Shown here: one piece after another, positions 10,781 to 20,018 of the stretch
Layout: each line of letters begins with the position of its first letter
Numbering within the stretch: position 1 is the stretch's first letter
Assembly: GCA_949358305.1 (NCBI GenBank)
Contig: OX442318.1
Location: 13,994,517-14,058,516, forward strand
Origin: Strigamia acuminata
Taxonomy: Eukaryota; Arthropoda; Chilopoda; Geophilomorpha; Linotaeniidae
Direction of reading: 5' to 3'
DNA: 64,000 nt
Notes under the pieces: generated by a model
The model's database searches: none
What the model was told of the DNA's origin: nothing
What the model saw: the letters and a program-made list of their open reading frames with translations, nothing else
Position numbers and translations under genes: made by a program

Positions 10781-13700
10781 TTAGTTCTTCCCCACGACTT
10801 TGCCGTCCCGAATGAACGGATTATTGCTTCGTCGTGGTCGAAGGTTGATTTTCGACGTGCTCGTAGATCGTGACTCTACTTGCTCGTTCATCTCCGATGT
10901 GTTGGCATTTTTCTCATTACTAATTTTTTTATTTTCCATTTCAGAAGTACTTTCTTCTGCTTCCTCCCTCTCCGAAATTGCTTGCTCCGGCTGTGCTGGA
11001 GCCTCGTCGGCCGGAGATTCGGCGTCGAAGAATTCATCCTCGTCCTCCGCTATATTTTCAGCTTCATTTGTTTTTTGGAACGTGTCGACCACGGTGCCCC
11101 CTTGGCCGCTGTGTGTCTGACCTTCCAGCCAGATTTCTTGGGGAAACTCTGGCAGATATGGCCTTAAATCTCGGCCATGTATCGACTGAAAATTTTTGTT
11201 GTCCTCTAAGCGGCGTAGTTGGTATGCGTTGCCGCCGTGTTCGGCCACAATTACATAGGGACCGTCCCTCTTGTCGGCTAAACCTGCGGCGATGCCCCTC
11301 GCTGCATTGGACAACGTGTGTGCCTCCTTCCACACTAGATCATTCACTTTAAAGTTCGCGAAAGCGAGATCGCCTTCTTTATCTGCGATTCTTTCTCTCA
11401 TGTTGAAAATATGCGCCATCATATGCTGGTATGTGTCGGATATAGTCTGTTCCAACCGGCACACGTACTCGTGTGGGCTCGATGGGTCTAATACGTTAAC
11501 AGCTTCGGCAACGCGTGGGTCCCATGGCATCCTTAATTCGCGGGCGAAGTTGAGGTACGCCGGTGAGAATTCGCGTGTTCTTGACACGGTTGAGCGAATG
11601 CTGAAAGCGATTTCTCGCAGGTATTCGTCCCATCGATTGTGAATATCGGTGAATACTGTCAGCGCATATTTTATGTCTTTATTTAATCTCTCGACTGGGT
11701 TTGTCTGAGGATTATACGTGGAGGTGTTTGATGCATCCATTTTAAATTTTCTACAGAAGTCCTTATATATTCTCGATCGGAATTGGGGGCCGTTATCCGA
11801 AATGAGTTTTCTGGGAAACCCAAATCGCATTGCCACGTCGTAAAGGCACTCGACTATGTTTTCAGCCGAGGGCTTCGCGAGGGCGTACAGCTCCGGCCAT
11901 CGGGTGGCCACGTCCATAATTACGAGAATATACATGTTCTTGTTTCCCGTTGTGGGCTTGGGGCCCATCAAGTCTATGCTTAAGCAGTCAAACGGTGCGT
12001 AGGGTCCGAGAGACATGGCGTTTCTGGCCACTTTATCTCGCGGTCTGCACGCTTGGCACCGGGGGCAGTGTCGGATAAATTTCGTTATCTTTTGCCGCGC
12101 GCCCGGCCAGAAGAAAAGTTGTTTTACTCGATAAAGGGTCCTCGCCACGCCAGAATGGCTGGCGAGCGGGTGTCCGTGCATCAGCCACAACAGTCGGGTG
12201 TGCAGCGATGCCGGCACGACCACTTTAACCGAGTTTCCCGCTCCGCTGAGGTCATCTTGAAACGTCGGGTGGTATTTTACCAGGAGTTCATCATCTATGA
12301 GGTAGCTTGTTGCTTCTTTGACGAACTGTTTCCGGCGGTGTGGGTTTGTCATCCCTTCCGGAAATTCGCCGTTCAGCAAATATTGCGTTATAATTTGACA
12401 TTTTGTGTCTGCTGCCTGGTGTTCGACGAACTCACGTCTCGTGGGTGGAGCGTATTGTGTTTTTTCTTCAATTTTTGCTGTGAAGGCGCGTAGTAGTGTT
12501 TTGTGGGTTTCTCCGGGGGGCGGAGATTGAATTTCGGATGTTGAATTGTTTGTCCCAGCTGGCTGGTATGTTCGAGTCCAAAAACCACAAAACGTTCTAT
12601 CTTCAGGCTCCATCACTGGTAGCTCGTTCGCCTTTCGCAAACGCCATATTCTCCGTGGAGTCGGGCAGTACAAGAGGTGGGTGTCGTCCTCGCCGTCGTC
12701 GTCTGGTCCCTGGGGGTCAGAGGCTGGGGCTCTCGAGAGGGCGTCGGCCACATGATTGTACTTCCCGGGGCGGTACGTAATTGTTATATCGCACGCCATT
12801 AACTCCAGTTGCCATCGTGCGAGTCGGCCGGAGGGTTCCTTGAGCTTCATCAACCAGCTTAGTGCCTGGTGATCTGTCTGAACCTCGAAGTTCGTGTACT
12901 CCAGATAGTCGCGAAATTTCCGAACTGCCCAAATTACGGCTAGGCATTCTAGTTCCGTTGCCGTATAATTTTTCTCCGCGCCCTGTATTTTTCTGCTTAT
13001 AAACATACAGGGTACTTCTTGCGAGATTCCGTTGTACACGTGGGTCTGCAGAAGGGCTGCACCCAGTCCGATTTTACTCGCGTCGGTGTGCAACACGAAC
13101 GGTCGGTTTAGGTCCGGCAATGGCATCTTTTCGACGTCAGCCAGCATTTGCTTGATAGTGCTAAATGCGGCCTCGCACTGGACCGTCCACTCAAACTCTT
13201 TATCCGTTCGTAAGAGATCCGTTATAGGCGCGGCCACTTCAGCCAGACCAGAGAGTAGTCGGCCGAAGAAATTGACCATGCCCATGAATCTCTGGACACC
13301 TTTTATATCTTCGGGGGCGGGGAATCCGTTTATTGCTTTGACTTTTTCGGGGTCAATCGCGATTCCCTCGACTCCTATTCGATATCCTAGGAAGGCAAGC
13401 TCTTTCCTGCAAAACTTGCTCTTCCCTGGATGGATGTGGAGTCCTGCCTTGGCTAGGCGAGAGACCACTCTATCGATGTGGTCTATATGTTCTTCGAATG
13501 TGTCCGACGTTATTATGATGTCGTCGAGATACGCCCACACGAAGTCGTGCAGCATATCTCCCAACACGCTTTCGATCAGTTTCTGGAACGTGCTCGGGGC
13601 GTTTACAAGCCCGAACGGCATCACGTTGAACATTAGTCTTCCTATCGGGGAGTAGAAAGCCGTTTTCAGTTTGTCTTCGGGTTTTAGCTCCACTTGCCAA

Positions 13701-14911
13701 TACCCCTTTGACAGGTCCATGGTGGTTACCCACTTGAACGGGCTCAGTTCCCGGAGGATCGAGTCTATAGACGGCATCTGAATCGGGTCTATAACCGTTA
13801 TCGCGTTCAGGGGGCGATAATCAATGCATAGTCGAGGTTCCGAGCCTGGACGCATCACCAGGACGATCCGCATGGCGTATTCGCCCAGGGCTTGCGTTAC
13901 TATGCCCTTGTCGAGCATGTCTTGGCACATTTGCGTCACGATGTCTCTTTTCTGGGGGTTCATCCCCTTGTAAGGCACTCGAATCGGCTTGTCTGTGGTT
14001 AAGACTATTTCGTGTGTTGCTTCCGTCGTTCGACCAGGTGTCTTGGTCAGAATTCTTTCATGCTTTCGAAGCACTCGCCTTAGTAGCGATGCCTCGTTAA
14101 CACGCAGTGCTGCCTCCTCGACCAGGGTGTCCACGACGTTACTCCTCTGTAATTCCAGAGTGAAGGCTGCGAAATCGTAATCTTGGACGAATTTTCGCAA
14201 TCCTCTTCCGTATTCCTCTTTGTCCTTGGCTTCGTCCAGTAATTTTTGGGGAACTACGGGGACTGACCGTTCTCCCTCGGGACTTATCCAGTTCCATGAA
14301 CGGGTTATCGGGTTTGGCTGAATTTTCAGTTTCGCCATGATGTCCATCCCTAGGAGGAATACTTTGTCGTGGGATGGCAAGACTATGAAGGGGTGGGACA
14401 GGTTCCCCCCCGTCCAGTCGATCATGATGCGAACTACGCCCTTCGGCTTGACGTAGCCGTTGGCGGTGAGCAATTCTACGTTCGCGTTCACTTGTGCCAC
14501 CTTCTTTCCAATATCCAAGTCTTTTACTATATCTTCGGATATGAATGAACGATCCGCTCCTGAATCCAGTAGACCGAACAATTTTTGGTTTTCTATCTCC
14601 ACTGGCAGCATACACAGAGTTTCGCAATGTGCTTTCGTGACATTGCAGTGAAATACGCGTAATGTCTGGGGCTCAACCTCCAGATTGAACGGAAGGTCCG
14701 TCCAATCCATGTCGACCTCCGGTTTCGTTCTCACTTGCATACTCGTTAACGTCACTTTTTCCTCCTTCTTCGGAACGATCTGTATGCGGTCTTTGATCTG
14801 TGCCTCTGCCAAGGCATGACCTGCGGGTCCAGTGTGATATTTCTTCTTTTTAATTTCCGCGGCTGGCGCAGACGAAGCTGAATTTATTTCGGCGACGCCT
14901 GCGCTTGGAAG
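10781..14911 (-). CDS. pol: Element I Pol: protease, reverse transcriptase, RNase H, integrase
   Basis: The frame is open from the gag slippery site (14917-14911) to a stop at 10781. It has no ATG near its start, consistent with synthesis as a Gag-Pol fusion. Counting from codon 14812-14810, domains in order are: aspartic protease with DSGA (about 83-86); RT with LCIDYRPLN, DLSKGYW, MPFGLVNAPSTFQ and the catalytic YLDD (about 428-431); RNase H with HTDAS and TDHQAL; integrase with an H-H-C-C zinc domain (HGHP...CPRCQAC), a D-D-E core (SIDL, SDNGPQF, NPVERLN) and a GPY/F-type tail (RDGPYVI). All catalytic residues I can see are intact. The acidic C-terminal tail of about 100 residues is outside the usual domains. 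Confidence 0.95.
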   Translation of the reverse strand, partial: LPSAGVAEINSASSAPAAEIKKKKYHTGPAGHALAEAQIKDRIQIVPKKEEKVTLTSMQVRTKPEVDMDWTDLPFNLEVEPQTLRVFHCNVTKAHCETLCMLPVEIENQKLFGLLDSGADRSFISEDIVKDLDIGKKVAQVNANVELLTANGYVKPKGVVRIMIDWTGGNLSHPFIVLPSHDKVFLLGMDIMAKLKIQPNPITRSWNWISPEGERSVPVVPQKLLDEAKDKEEYGRGLRKFVQDYDFAAFTLELQRSNVVDTLVEEAALRVNEASLLRRVLRKHERILTKTPGRTTEATHEIVLTTDKPIRVPYKGMNPQKRDIVTQMCQDMLDKGIVTQALGEYAMRIVLVMRPGSEPRLCIDYRPLNAITVIDPIQMPSIDSILRELSPFKWVTTMDLSKGYWQVELKPEDKLKTAFYSPIGRLMFNVMPFGLVNAPSTFQKLIESVLGDMLHDFVWAYLDDIIITSDTFEEHIDHIDRVVSRLAKAGLHIHPGKSKFCRKELAFLGYRIGVEGIAIDPEKVKAINGFPAPEDIKGVQRFMGMVNFFGRLLSGLAEVAAPITDLLRTDKEFEWTVQCEAAFSTIKQMLADVEKMPLPDLNRPFVLHTDASKIGLGAALLQTHVYNGISQEVPCMFISRKIQGAEKNYTATELECLAVIWAVRKFRDYLEYTNFEVQTDHQALSWLMKLKEPSGRLARWQLELMACDITITYRPGKYNHVADALSRAPASDPQGPDDDGEDDTHLLYCPTPRRIWRLRKANELPVMEPEDRTFCGFWTRTYQPAGTNNSTSEIQSPPPGETHKTLLRAFTAKIEEKTQYAPPTRREFVEHQAADTKCQIITQYLLNGEFPEGMTNPHRRKQFVKEATSYLIDDELLVKYHPTFQDDLSGAGNSVKVVVPASLHTRLLWLMHGHPLASHSGVARTLYRVKQLFFWPGARQKITKFIRHCPRCQACRPRDKVARNAMSLGPYAPFDCLSIDLMGPKPTTGNKNMYILVIMDVATRWPELYALAKPSAENIVECLYDVAMRFGFPRKLISDNGPQFRSRIYKDFCRKFKMDASNTSTYNPQTNPVERLNKDIKYALTVFTDIHNRWDEYLREIAFSIRSTVSRTREFSPAYLNFARELRMPWDPRVAEAVNVLDPSSPHEYVCRLEQTISDTYQHMMAHIFNMRERIADKEGDLAFANFKVNDLVWKEAHTLSNAARGIAAGLADKRDGPYVIVAEHGGNAYQLRRLEDNKNFQSIHGRDLRPYLPEFPQEIWLEGQTHSGQGGTVVDTFQKTNEAENIAEDEDEFFDAESPADEAPAQPEQAISEREEAEESTSEMENKKISNEKNANTSEMNEQVESRSTSTSKINLRPRRSNNPFIRDGKVVGKN

Positions 14912-14917
14912 TTTTTT
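14866..14917 (-). promoter_or_regulatory. -1 ribosomal frameshift signal at the gag/pol junction of element I
   Basis: On the reverse strand the gag codons GCA AAA AAC form the canonical A AAA AAC heptamer (14917-14911), eight codons before the gag stop (14886-14884). Six bases downstream begins a GC-only stem except for one A-U pair: GCGCAG (14904-14899) pairs with CTGCGC (14871-14866). Slipping by -1 enters exactly the pol frame. Confidence 0.85.
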
Positions 14918-17900
14918 GCCAGATCAGTTCTTAACTCCATCATCATTTTCATCATGGTTTGCATGATGTCCTTTTCTTTGACGGTTTTCTCACATTTATC
15001 TGAGTAGTGGCCGTATTCTCCACAGCTGTAACATTTGATGTTACTTTTATCCCCTGTGGGAGTGAATCCCGGTTTTTTCGGGACGAAGGGCGTCGGGAAT
15101 CGTCTTTTTCCTCCCAATGCTCCTCTCGCTTTTGTTGCTTGCACGTGTGCTCTGAATTGTGTGATTGCCAAGGCCCGGTGTGCATGGTGCAAATAGGGAC
15201 CTTGATCGTCGCATCCCGTCGATAAGTTTTCGAGGTGCTCATTTAGGGCTTCCTCGTCGCTCGATGCTGGCTCCTCTTCTTTAGCCGTGGCGAGAGGTGT
15301 TGTCTCTTCGACTTTCTCCATCTGGGTGGAGTCCGTCGAGGTCACCTGCATCGCCGTCGCTGCCGGTGCTTTCTTTGGGGCAGCTATCGGGTTGGCTGGA
15401 AGAATACTGCCTGCTTTAGGCGTCAGCATTCGTCCGAAGGATGCTTCGGTGAGACTCATTATGCCGCTCAAATATTCACTTGGCCTCATTAATTTTTCTG
15501 AGGTCTTGTGGCGTTCGGCGCTCGTCTGCAACCGCTTCTCGTGCGCGTCAGCTTCTTCCGGGGGCAGAGTGGCGTAATACCGCTGTTCTATTTCTAACGT
15601 GTTTGTTAGAAGATAGTTACTGACATCTTGGTAATCGCCAGTGCGGGGTGCACGCATGTCTAGCAGAATTCTTTGCGAGTGGGCCGATAATCCTCCGTAA
15701 AAGATCATCGTAAAACCAGCGGGGTTTATTTCGTACGGCGCTCTTGCAAACAGGAGTTTCGCTCGGGCGTCGTAGTCGGCTAATGTTTCTCCTGGGGCTT
15801 GTCGTAGACCACGTAATTTGTTACTGATCTCGTCTGGAGTCTCGCCGTATCGGAGATCGAAACGGACGAGAAAATCGTCCCAGGTTGGGTTTTTTAGTCC
15901 CTGGTACCATTCTCGAGCTGACCCCGTAGTTAGCTCCACTAGCCCGTGGGTTAGCATGTCGGCGACGGTGGCTTTTGTCGCTTTCTTGATACGCATTACT
16001 TCGTCCAGGAAGCGGTCTCCGGCCTTCCACGAACCGTCAAATCGCGTTTGAATATAGTGTTGCCAGCGGATGTTACCCGTGGCTTCACTGCTTGGTTCGT
16101 TTCGTACGCCATATTTGCGCTTAACCCTCTCTCCAGCGCGATTATGTTCGTCGCCTGGATGGCCTAGATCGATTCCTTCTCTTCTGAAAGAGTTCAGCAG
16201 GGCTCGGCCTAGCTCAGACATCGTGTAATGTCGGCCAGATGAGTCCTGAAAGTTCCCTTCCTCTGAACGAGGGTTGGAGCTCCGGGAAGAGCGGTCTGAA
16301 GCATTCGGCCGGTTCGACCGGTGCCCATCGCTGCCTTCTTGACTCCTTCCTGTAGACGGTCGACTCGGATGGTCGTCGTCCGACGAATCGGAGGGCTCGG
16401 AGGGATCTCCTTGGGGGTGAAACCTCGGCCCTCTCGGTGGGGTCTCTCCGCCAGCCTTCTTCTGTTTCGAGCCTTCGGATGGCGGCGGCTCCCCTCCGTC
16501 GTTGTTCTCGCAAAAAGAATGCCATCTGTTTTCCTCGCTCTCGGGGCGTTCCCGATTTTTATTTGCGTTTTTCTTTTCGAGTAACGCGTCGATGGCTGCT
16601 CCCGTCTCGGATCTTTTTGAGGGGTGACGGTCCTTTGTTTTTGGGACCGATCCGTCTCTCTTTTGAGATTTCCCCCTTTTTGCCGTTTTTGCCGGCTTTG
16701 CTGCATCTTCTCCTGTGTCGGTATCAGAGCCGCTTGGGGGTTCTGACTTCCGTTTCGGGTTTTCTTCCCTTTTCTTCCTGCCCGAGACACCTTGTTCGTA
16801 CTCTTTTTGGAACTTTTCTGTTTCTTTCTCCCAGTTTTCGGCTTCCCATCTTGTTTGCTCATCTATTATGGCTTGTTTCTTTGCTTTGTACTCTTCGGTC
16901 CATCTGACTCGGTCCCATTCCTCTTTCTCTTTCAGGAACTGTTCCTTTTCTTTTCTGGCTTCCTCTTCTCTCAACCTCTCGCGATGTTGTTCTTCCCATT
17001 TTTGGTGTTGTAAAATGGCTTCTTCTCGCAACATTTGTAGCTTTTCTGCTTTTCTTTGAGCTACGAGCGCTTGAAATTGGTCCTCGTACTCTTGAGCTTC
17101 TCGATGTCGCCCTTCCACCGTGGCGTTCCATTCTTTTCGAATTTTAGCTTCTCGTTCCTCCCTCATTTTTTGGACCAGTTTTTCTGTTCTCTCGGTGGTT
17201 CTTCTTTCGCGTTGCTCCCTTTCTTCCTCTTCCTTCCAGAGTTCTCGCCGCTCTGCGCTCAGTCTTCGTTGGCGATTAGTCGCTTCTTGTCTGGCTTCTT
17301 CGCGGGCCTTCTCTCTGGATTGGTGAAGTGCCCGGTTGGGGTCTGGCGCGAAACCTCCGGTGTCACTGGGCGTTACCTGGGGCATGGGCGTCTCCGCTGC
17401 TGGTCTTGCGACCGGCGTCGGGGCTTGTGCCGCGCAGATAGCGTCAGTGAGTAGAGTAATCGATTCCCAGACTGACGTTCCTACTGGAATGTCTATCATC
17501 GCTTTCAGTTGGGCAGCTTGCCGTGTCAACCGAATTAGGTGAGATACCTCGAAGGAAACAACCGCAGGACTCGCCGTAACTCGGGGGGTTATCGGGGTCC
17601 CGCCGTCGTTTTTTCGTGGGGTTTGCTCCACGGACGTCTGAGCCGTGGGTGGCGATGGGTTCGGGCCGACCGTGACCGTTATTTTCGGAGCTTCATTCGT
17701 CTCCTCGGTCATCAATATCGATACTCGTCCTGGCGATACGTCGCGAATTTCTTCTCGATTTTCTATGGCTTCCGGATCGGTATCCTCGAAGGGTTGCATA
17801 TTCAAGGGAACCCGCTCTCGCTCTGGCCCGTCTAGGGCCGCGAGCGATGCAGCTTGCTCCTCTTTCTGCGCCTTCGCTCTCCTTTTATTCGCTCGGGCTT

Positions 17901-18024
17901 TCGCCTTTGCGGACATTTCAGGGACGGGACCATCCGATCTCAGGTGGTAGTCGGAGGTCCTTTTTCCCTTCTCGGGCATTCTCTGCTCGGTTTCAGACGT
18001 GGATTGCTCGTCTTTGTCTGACAT
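14884..18024 (-). CDS. gag: Element I Gag (1046 aa, unusually long)
   Basis: Structural protein that would assemble the particle and bind the genomic RNA. It starts at an ATG 94 nt inside the 5' LTR. The N-terminal half is far longer than an ordinary Ty3/Gypsy Gag. It contains a charged Lys/Glu/Arg-rich coiled-coil region (about residues 235-420) and then a Ser/Arg/Pro-rich segment. A capsid-like region follows (from the IRWQHYIQTRFDG motif through EWYQGL and LRYGET), and a single CCHC zinc knuckle, CYSCGEYGHYSDKC, lies about 49 residues from the end. The end overlaps pol through the frameshift site. The frame is intact and matches the element C Gag in plan. Confidence 0.9.
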   Translation of the reverse strand: MSDKDEQSTSETEQRMPEKGKRTSDYHLRSDGPVPEMSAKAKARANKRRAKAQKEEQAASLAALDGPERERVPLNMQPFEDTDPEAIENREEIRDVSPGRVSILMTEETNEAPKITVTVGPNPSPPTAQTSVEQTPRKNDGGTPITPRVTASPAVVSFEVSHLIRLTRQAAQLKAMIDIPVGTSVWESITLLTDAICAAQAPTPVARPAAETPMPQVTPSDTGGFAPDPNRALHQSREKAREEARQEATNRQRRLSAERRELWKEEEEREQRERRTTERTEKLVQKMREEREAKIRKEWNATVEGRHREAQEYEDQFQALVAQRKAEKLQMLREEAILQHQKWEEQHRERLREEEARKEKEQFLKEKEEWDRVRWTEEYKAKKQAIIDEQTRWEAENWEKETEKFQKEYEQGVSGRKKREENPKRKSEPPSGSDTDTGEDAAKPAKTAKRGKSQKRDGSVPKTKDRHPSKRSETGAAIDALLEKKNANKNRERPESEENRWHSFCENNDGGEPPPSEGSKQKKAGGETPPRGPRFHPQGDPSEPSDSSDDDHPSRPSTGRSQEGSDGHRSNRPNASDRSSRSSNPRSEEGNFQDSSGRHYTMSELGRALLNSFRREGIDLGHPGDEHNRAGERVKRKYGVRNEPSSEATGNIRWQHYIQTRFDGSWKAGDRFLDEVMRIKKATKATVADMLTHGLVELTTGSAREWYQGLKNPTWDDFLVRFDLRYGETPDEISNKLRGLRQAPGETLADYDARAKLLFARAPYEINPAGFTMIFYGGLSAHSQRILLDMRAPRTGDYQDVSNYLLTNTLEIEQRYYATLPPEEADAHEKRLQTSAERHKTSEKLMRPSEYLSGIMSLTEASFGRMLTPKAGSILPANPIAAPKKAPAATAMQVTSTDSTQMEKVEETTPLATAKEEEPASSDEEALNEHLENLSTGCDDQGPYLHHAHRALAITQFRAHVQATKARGALGGKRRFPTPFVPKKPGFTPTGDKSNIKCYSCGEYGHYSDKCEKTVKEKDIMQTMMKMMMELRTDLAKNFQAQASPK

Positions 18025-18098
18025 TTTCTTTCGGTAATTCTACGATTTGGGTTATCTTATTGAGAGATCACAAGTTCAGATTTGAGATTTATTTCTAA

Positions 18099-18116
18099 AT
18101 CCCGGACGGGCCCCCA
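18099..18116 (-). other. Primer-binding site of element I
   Basis: Reverse strand TGGGGGCCCGTCCGGGAT, two bases inside the 5' LTR. It equals the element C site and differs by one base from the classical proline-tRNA site of murine gammaretroviruses as I recall it, so a tRNA-Pro primer is likely. Confidence 0.85.
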
Positions 18117-18118
18117 CG

Positions 18119-18938
18119 TGTCGCGTCCTACTTGGTATAGGTTTAAATAGCGCTAACGTGTAATACTTTACCTGTGATCAATTATGTAAATACCCAAATG
18201 AATACCAAATGTATGTAAATAAACAGGTAATTTATTCACCAGGCTTTATGCCTTTAAAATACACTCAGTAATAATTCTAGAGTCGACGTGGTCAGCGTCG
18301 AACAAAGGATTTCTCAAGATGGCGTCGTCGATTCCGCGTGGTCGGCGGAACAAAGGCGGCGTCTCGAGTTGTCGTTAATTCGTCACGGATTCGTCTTCAC
18401 GGACGCGGTGGAATGCTCTTTCGAGTCTTCTATCCGTGCCTGTTGTCTAGGGTTTGTTTAGCGTCGCAGAGGCCTCGTCTAGGAACTTTGGGGTTCCCTA
18501 CAAAGCACTCGGACACTTACTTCGGCGAATAATCGTCTGGGCGATTATTCTGGGTGATTTCACAAGGGCTATTCTCGTGCTTTCGCAGGAATAGCTCGCA
18601 AGTGACTTCGTGAGAGTTACAGTTTGCACTTTACTCAGCGATCCTCGATCAATCCTAACTTGTAGTTGAAGTTGGCCTGACGGTGAGGTAGTTGCTGTGT
18701 TCTTGGTGTCGTTTGTGTAAGTTCTGACTTTAGGCGGGAAACACAGCCTTTTATGCAGTGGGGTGAAGGGCCGGCGATCAACCAATGGGGGCTGACCATC
18801 AGCCGCTTCCTCCCCCTCGGGGCACACACCTGCCATGGGGAGGTGGAGCCAACTCGGGGGGGAACGACTCTTCAATCACAGTGACTCAGAGGACAAGCAT
18901 CCGCCCTGGGGGGACACTTATCCAACTGGGTCACCACA
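18119..18938 (-). repeat. Element I 5' LTR
   Basis: Same length as the 3' LTR (820 bp); no differences found by eye. The TATA-like box is at 18746-18755. Transcription would run toward lower coordinates. The flanking AAGT at 18939-18942 is the right target-site copy. Confidence 0.93.
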
Positions 18939-18942
18939 AAGT

Positions 18943-19867
18943 GACTCCTTCCCGGACGACGAAGTCGACGTGCAACGGACCGAGCAACCGTTGTTTCCGC
19001 CGCCGCCCGAAGATAAACGTACACACGCCATCGTAGACCGACGCCTGGAAGACGCCAAGCTGACGAGGGACGACGCGCGCCAAGCCGACGAAACCTCGAC
19101 GCTAGCCACCGACGACGGTAATTCGATCAACATACGTTGAAGATCGACGCCAGCCAGCCGCCGAGTTGACGAGGGACGACGCGCGAAAGCCGACGAAACC
19201 TCGACGCTCGACCTGCCGACGACGATAATTTGCCGAGAAGAAACGGACCTGAAAACCGAATTCGACAGTGCGAACTACGCCAGTTGGACTCGTGAGTTTT
19301 CAACAGAGAATTTCCCGTTTCGACTCGAGGGTTCACACCTCGTATTCTCCACCCCGGCCTGGCTATTTAGCTGGCCACGATTCTGGCTCCACAGCCGAAT
19401 CACATCGCGAAATCTCACGATTCCGCGCCCGTTTGTGTGCATTTGCACCAATTTTCACGGCGATTCGTTGCCGCCATTTTCTCAACCTATTGTTTCCGCG
19501 CGCGCGAACAATTCCATTGTTCTCGCGCCTTTCTCTTCTTTCCTTGTTTAACTTTAGCAATATTCACTTAATTATTTATTTATCCCTTGTATTCATATTA
19601 CTCCTTAATTTTAACATTAATAAAACTGTTTATCCTTTTTTAAATTACTTGTTATTATTGCATTTGCTACCAAAAGAACCCCTAGACACAAAACCAACAG
19701 CCAAAAAACCCCTAGACACCAACTTAACTGCCAAACCCGATAGAAGACCTTTTACGGCATTCAACTGCTTTCCACAGGTTGAATACCGGGACCTTTTGCA
19801 TTGAATTAGATTAATATTCTGTGCAATTATTATTATTATAATTTTGGGAACATCCAGGAACGCAACA
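18943..19867 (+). repeat. Element O 5' LTR, second piece
   Basis: It resumes exactly where 6070 stopped and is colinear with 24899-25823. Two substitutions relative to the 3' LTR were noticed. It includes a diverged direct repeat of about 66 bp matching the 25015-25187 repeat of the other LTR. Confidence 0.92.
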
Positions 19868-19869
19868 CT

Positions 19870-19887
19870 TGGGGGCCTGGCCGGGAT
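19870..19887 (+). other. Primer-binding site of element O
   Basis: TGGGGGCCTGGCCGGGAT, two bases (CT) after the LTR end. It differs at three central positions from the site of elements I and C. It may prime from a variant proline tRNA, or have drifted. Confidence 0.75.
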
Positions 19888-20018
19888 AATCCCAATTTTT
19901 AGAATTTAAAGTAAGATTAAAAAATTAAAAAAATCTTGTTTTTCCCCATTTAGTATTTTTCCCCATTTTTCTAACTTTCCTATCATCTTTCTTCTCTTTT
20001 TCTATCATTCTTGCCATC

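Larger units (their letters stand above)
6071..18938 (-). mobile_element. Element I: complete Ty3/Gypsy retrotransposon with a spliced third ORF
   Basis: This is a full-length 12.9-kb reverse-strand element. It has two 820-bp LTRs (6071-6890 and 18119-18938) in which I found no difference by reading, and a primer-binding site at 18099-18116. Gag, Pol and a third ORF lie in the order 5'-gag-pol-ORF3-3', with a purine tract just before the 3' LTR. RT-RNase H-integrase order and a GPY/F-type integrase tail place it in Ty3/Gypsy. No frame is broken, so it may be competent or recently active. It is inserted in the 5' LTR of element O with an AAGT duplication. Confidence 0.95.
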
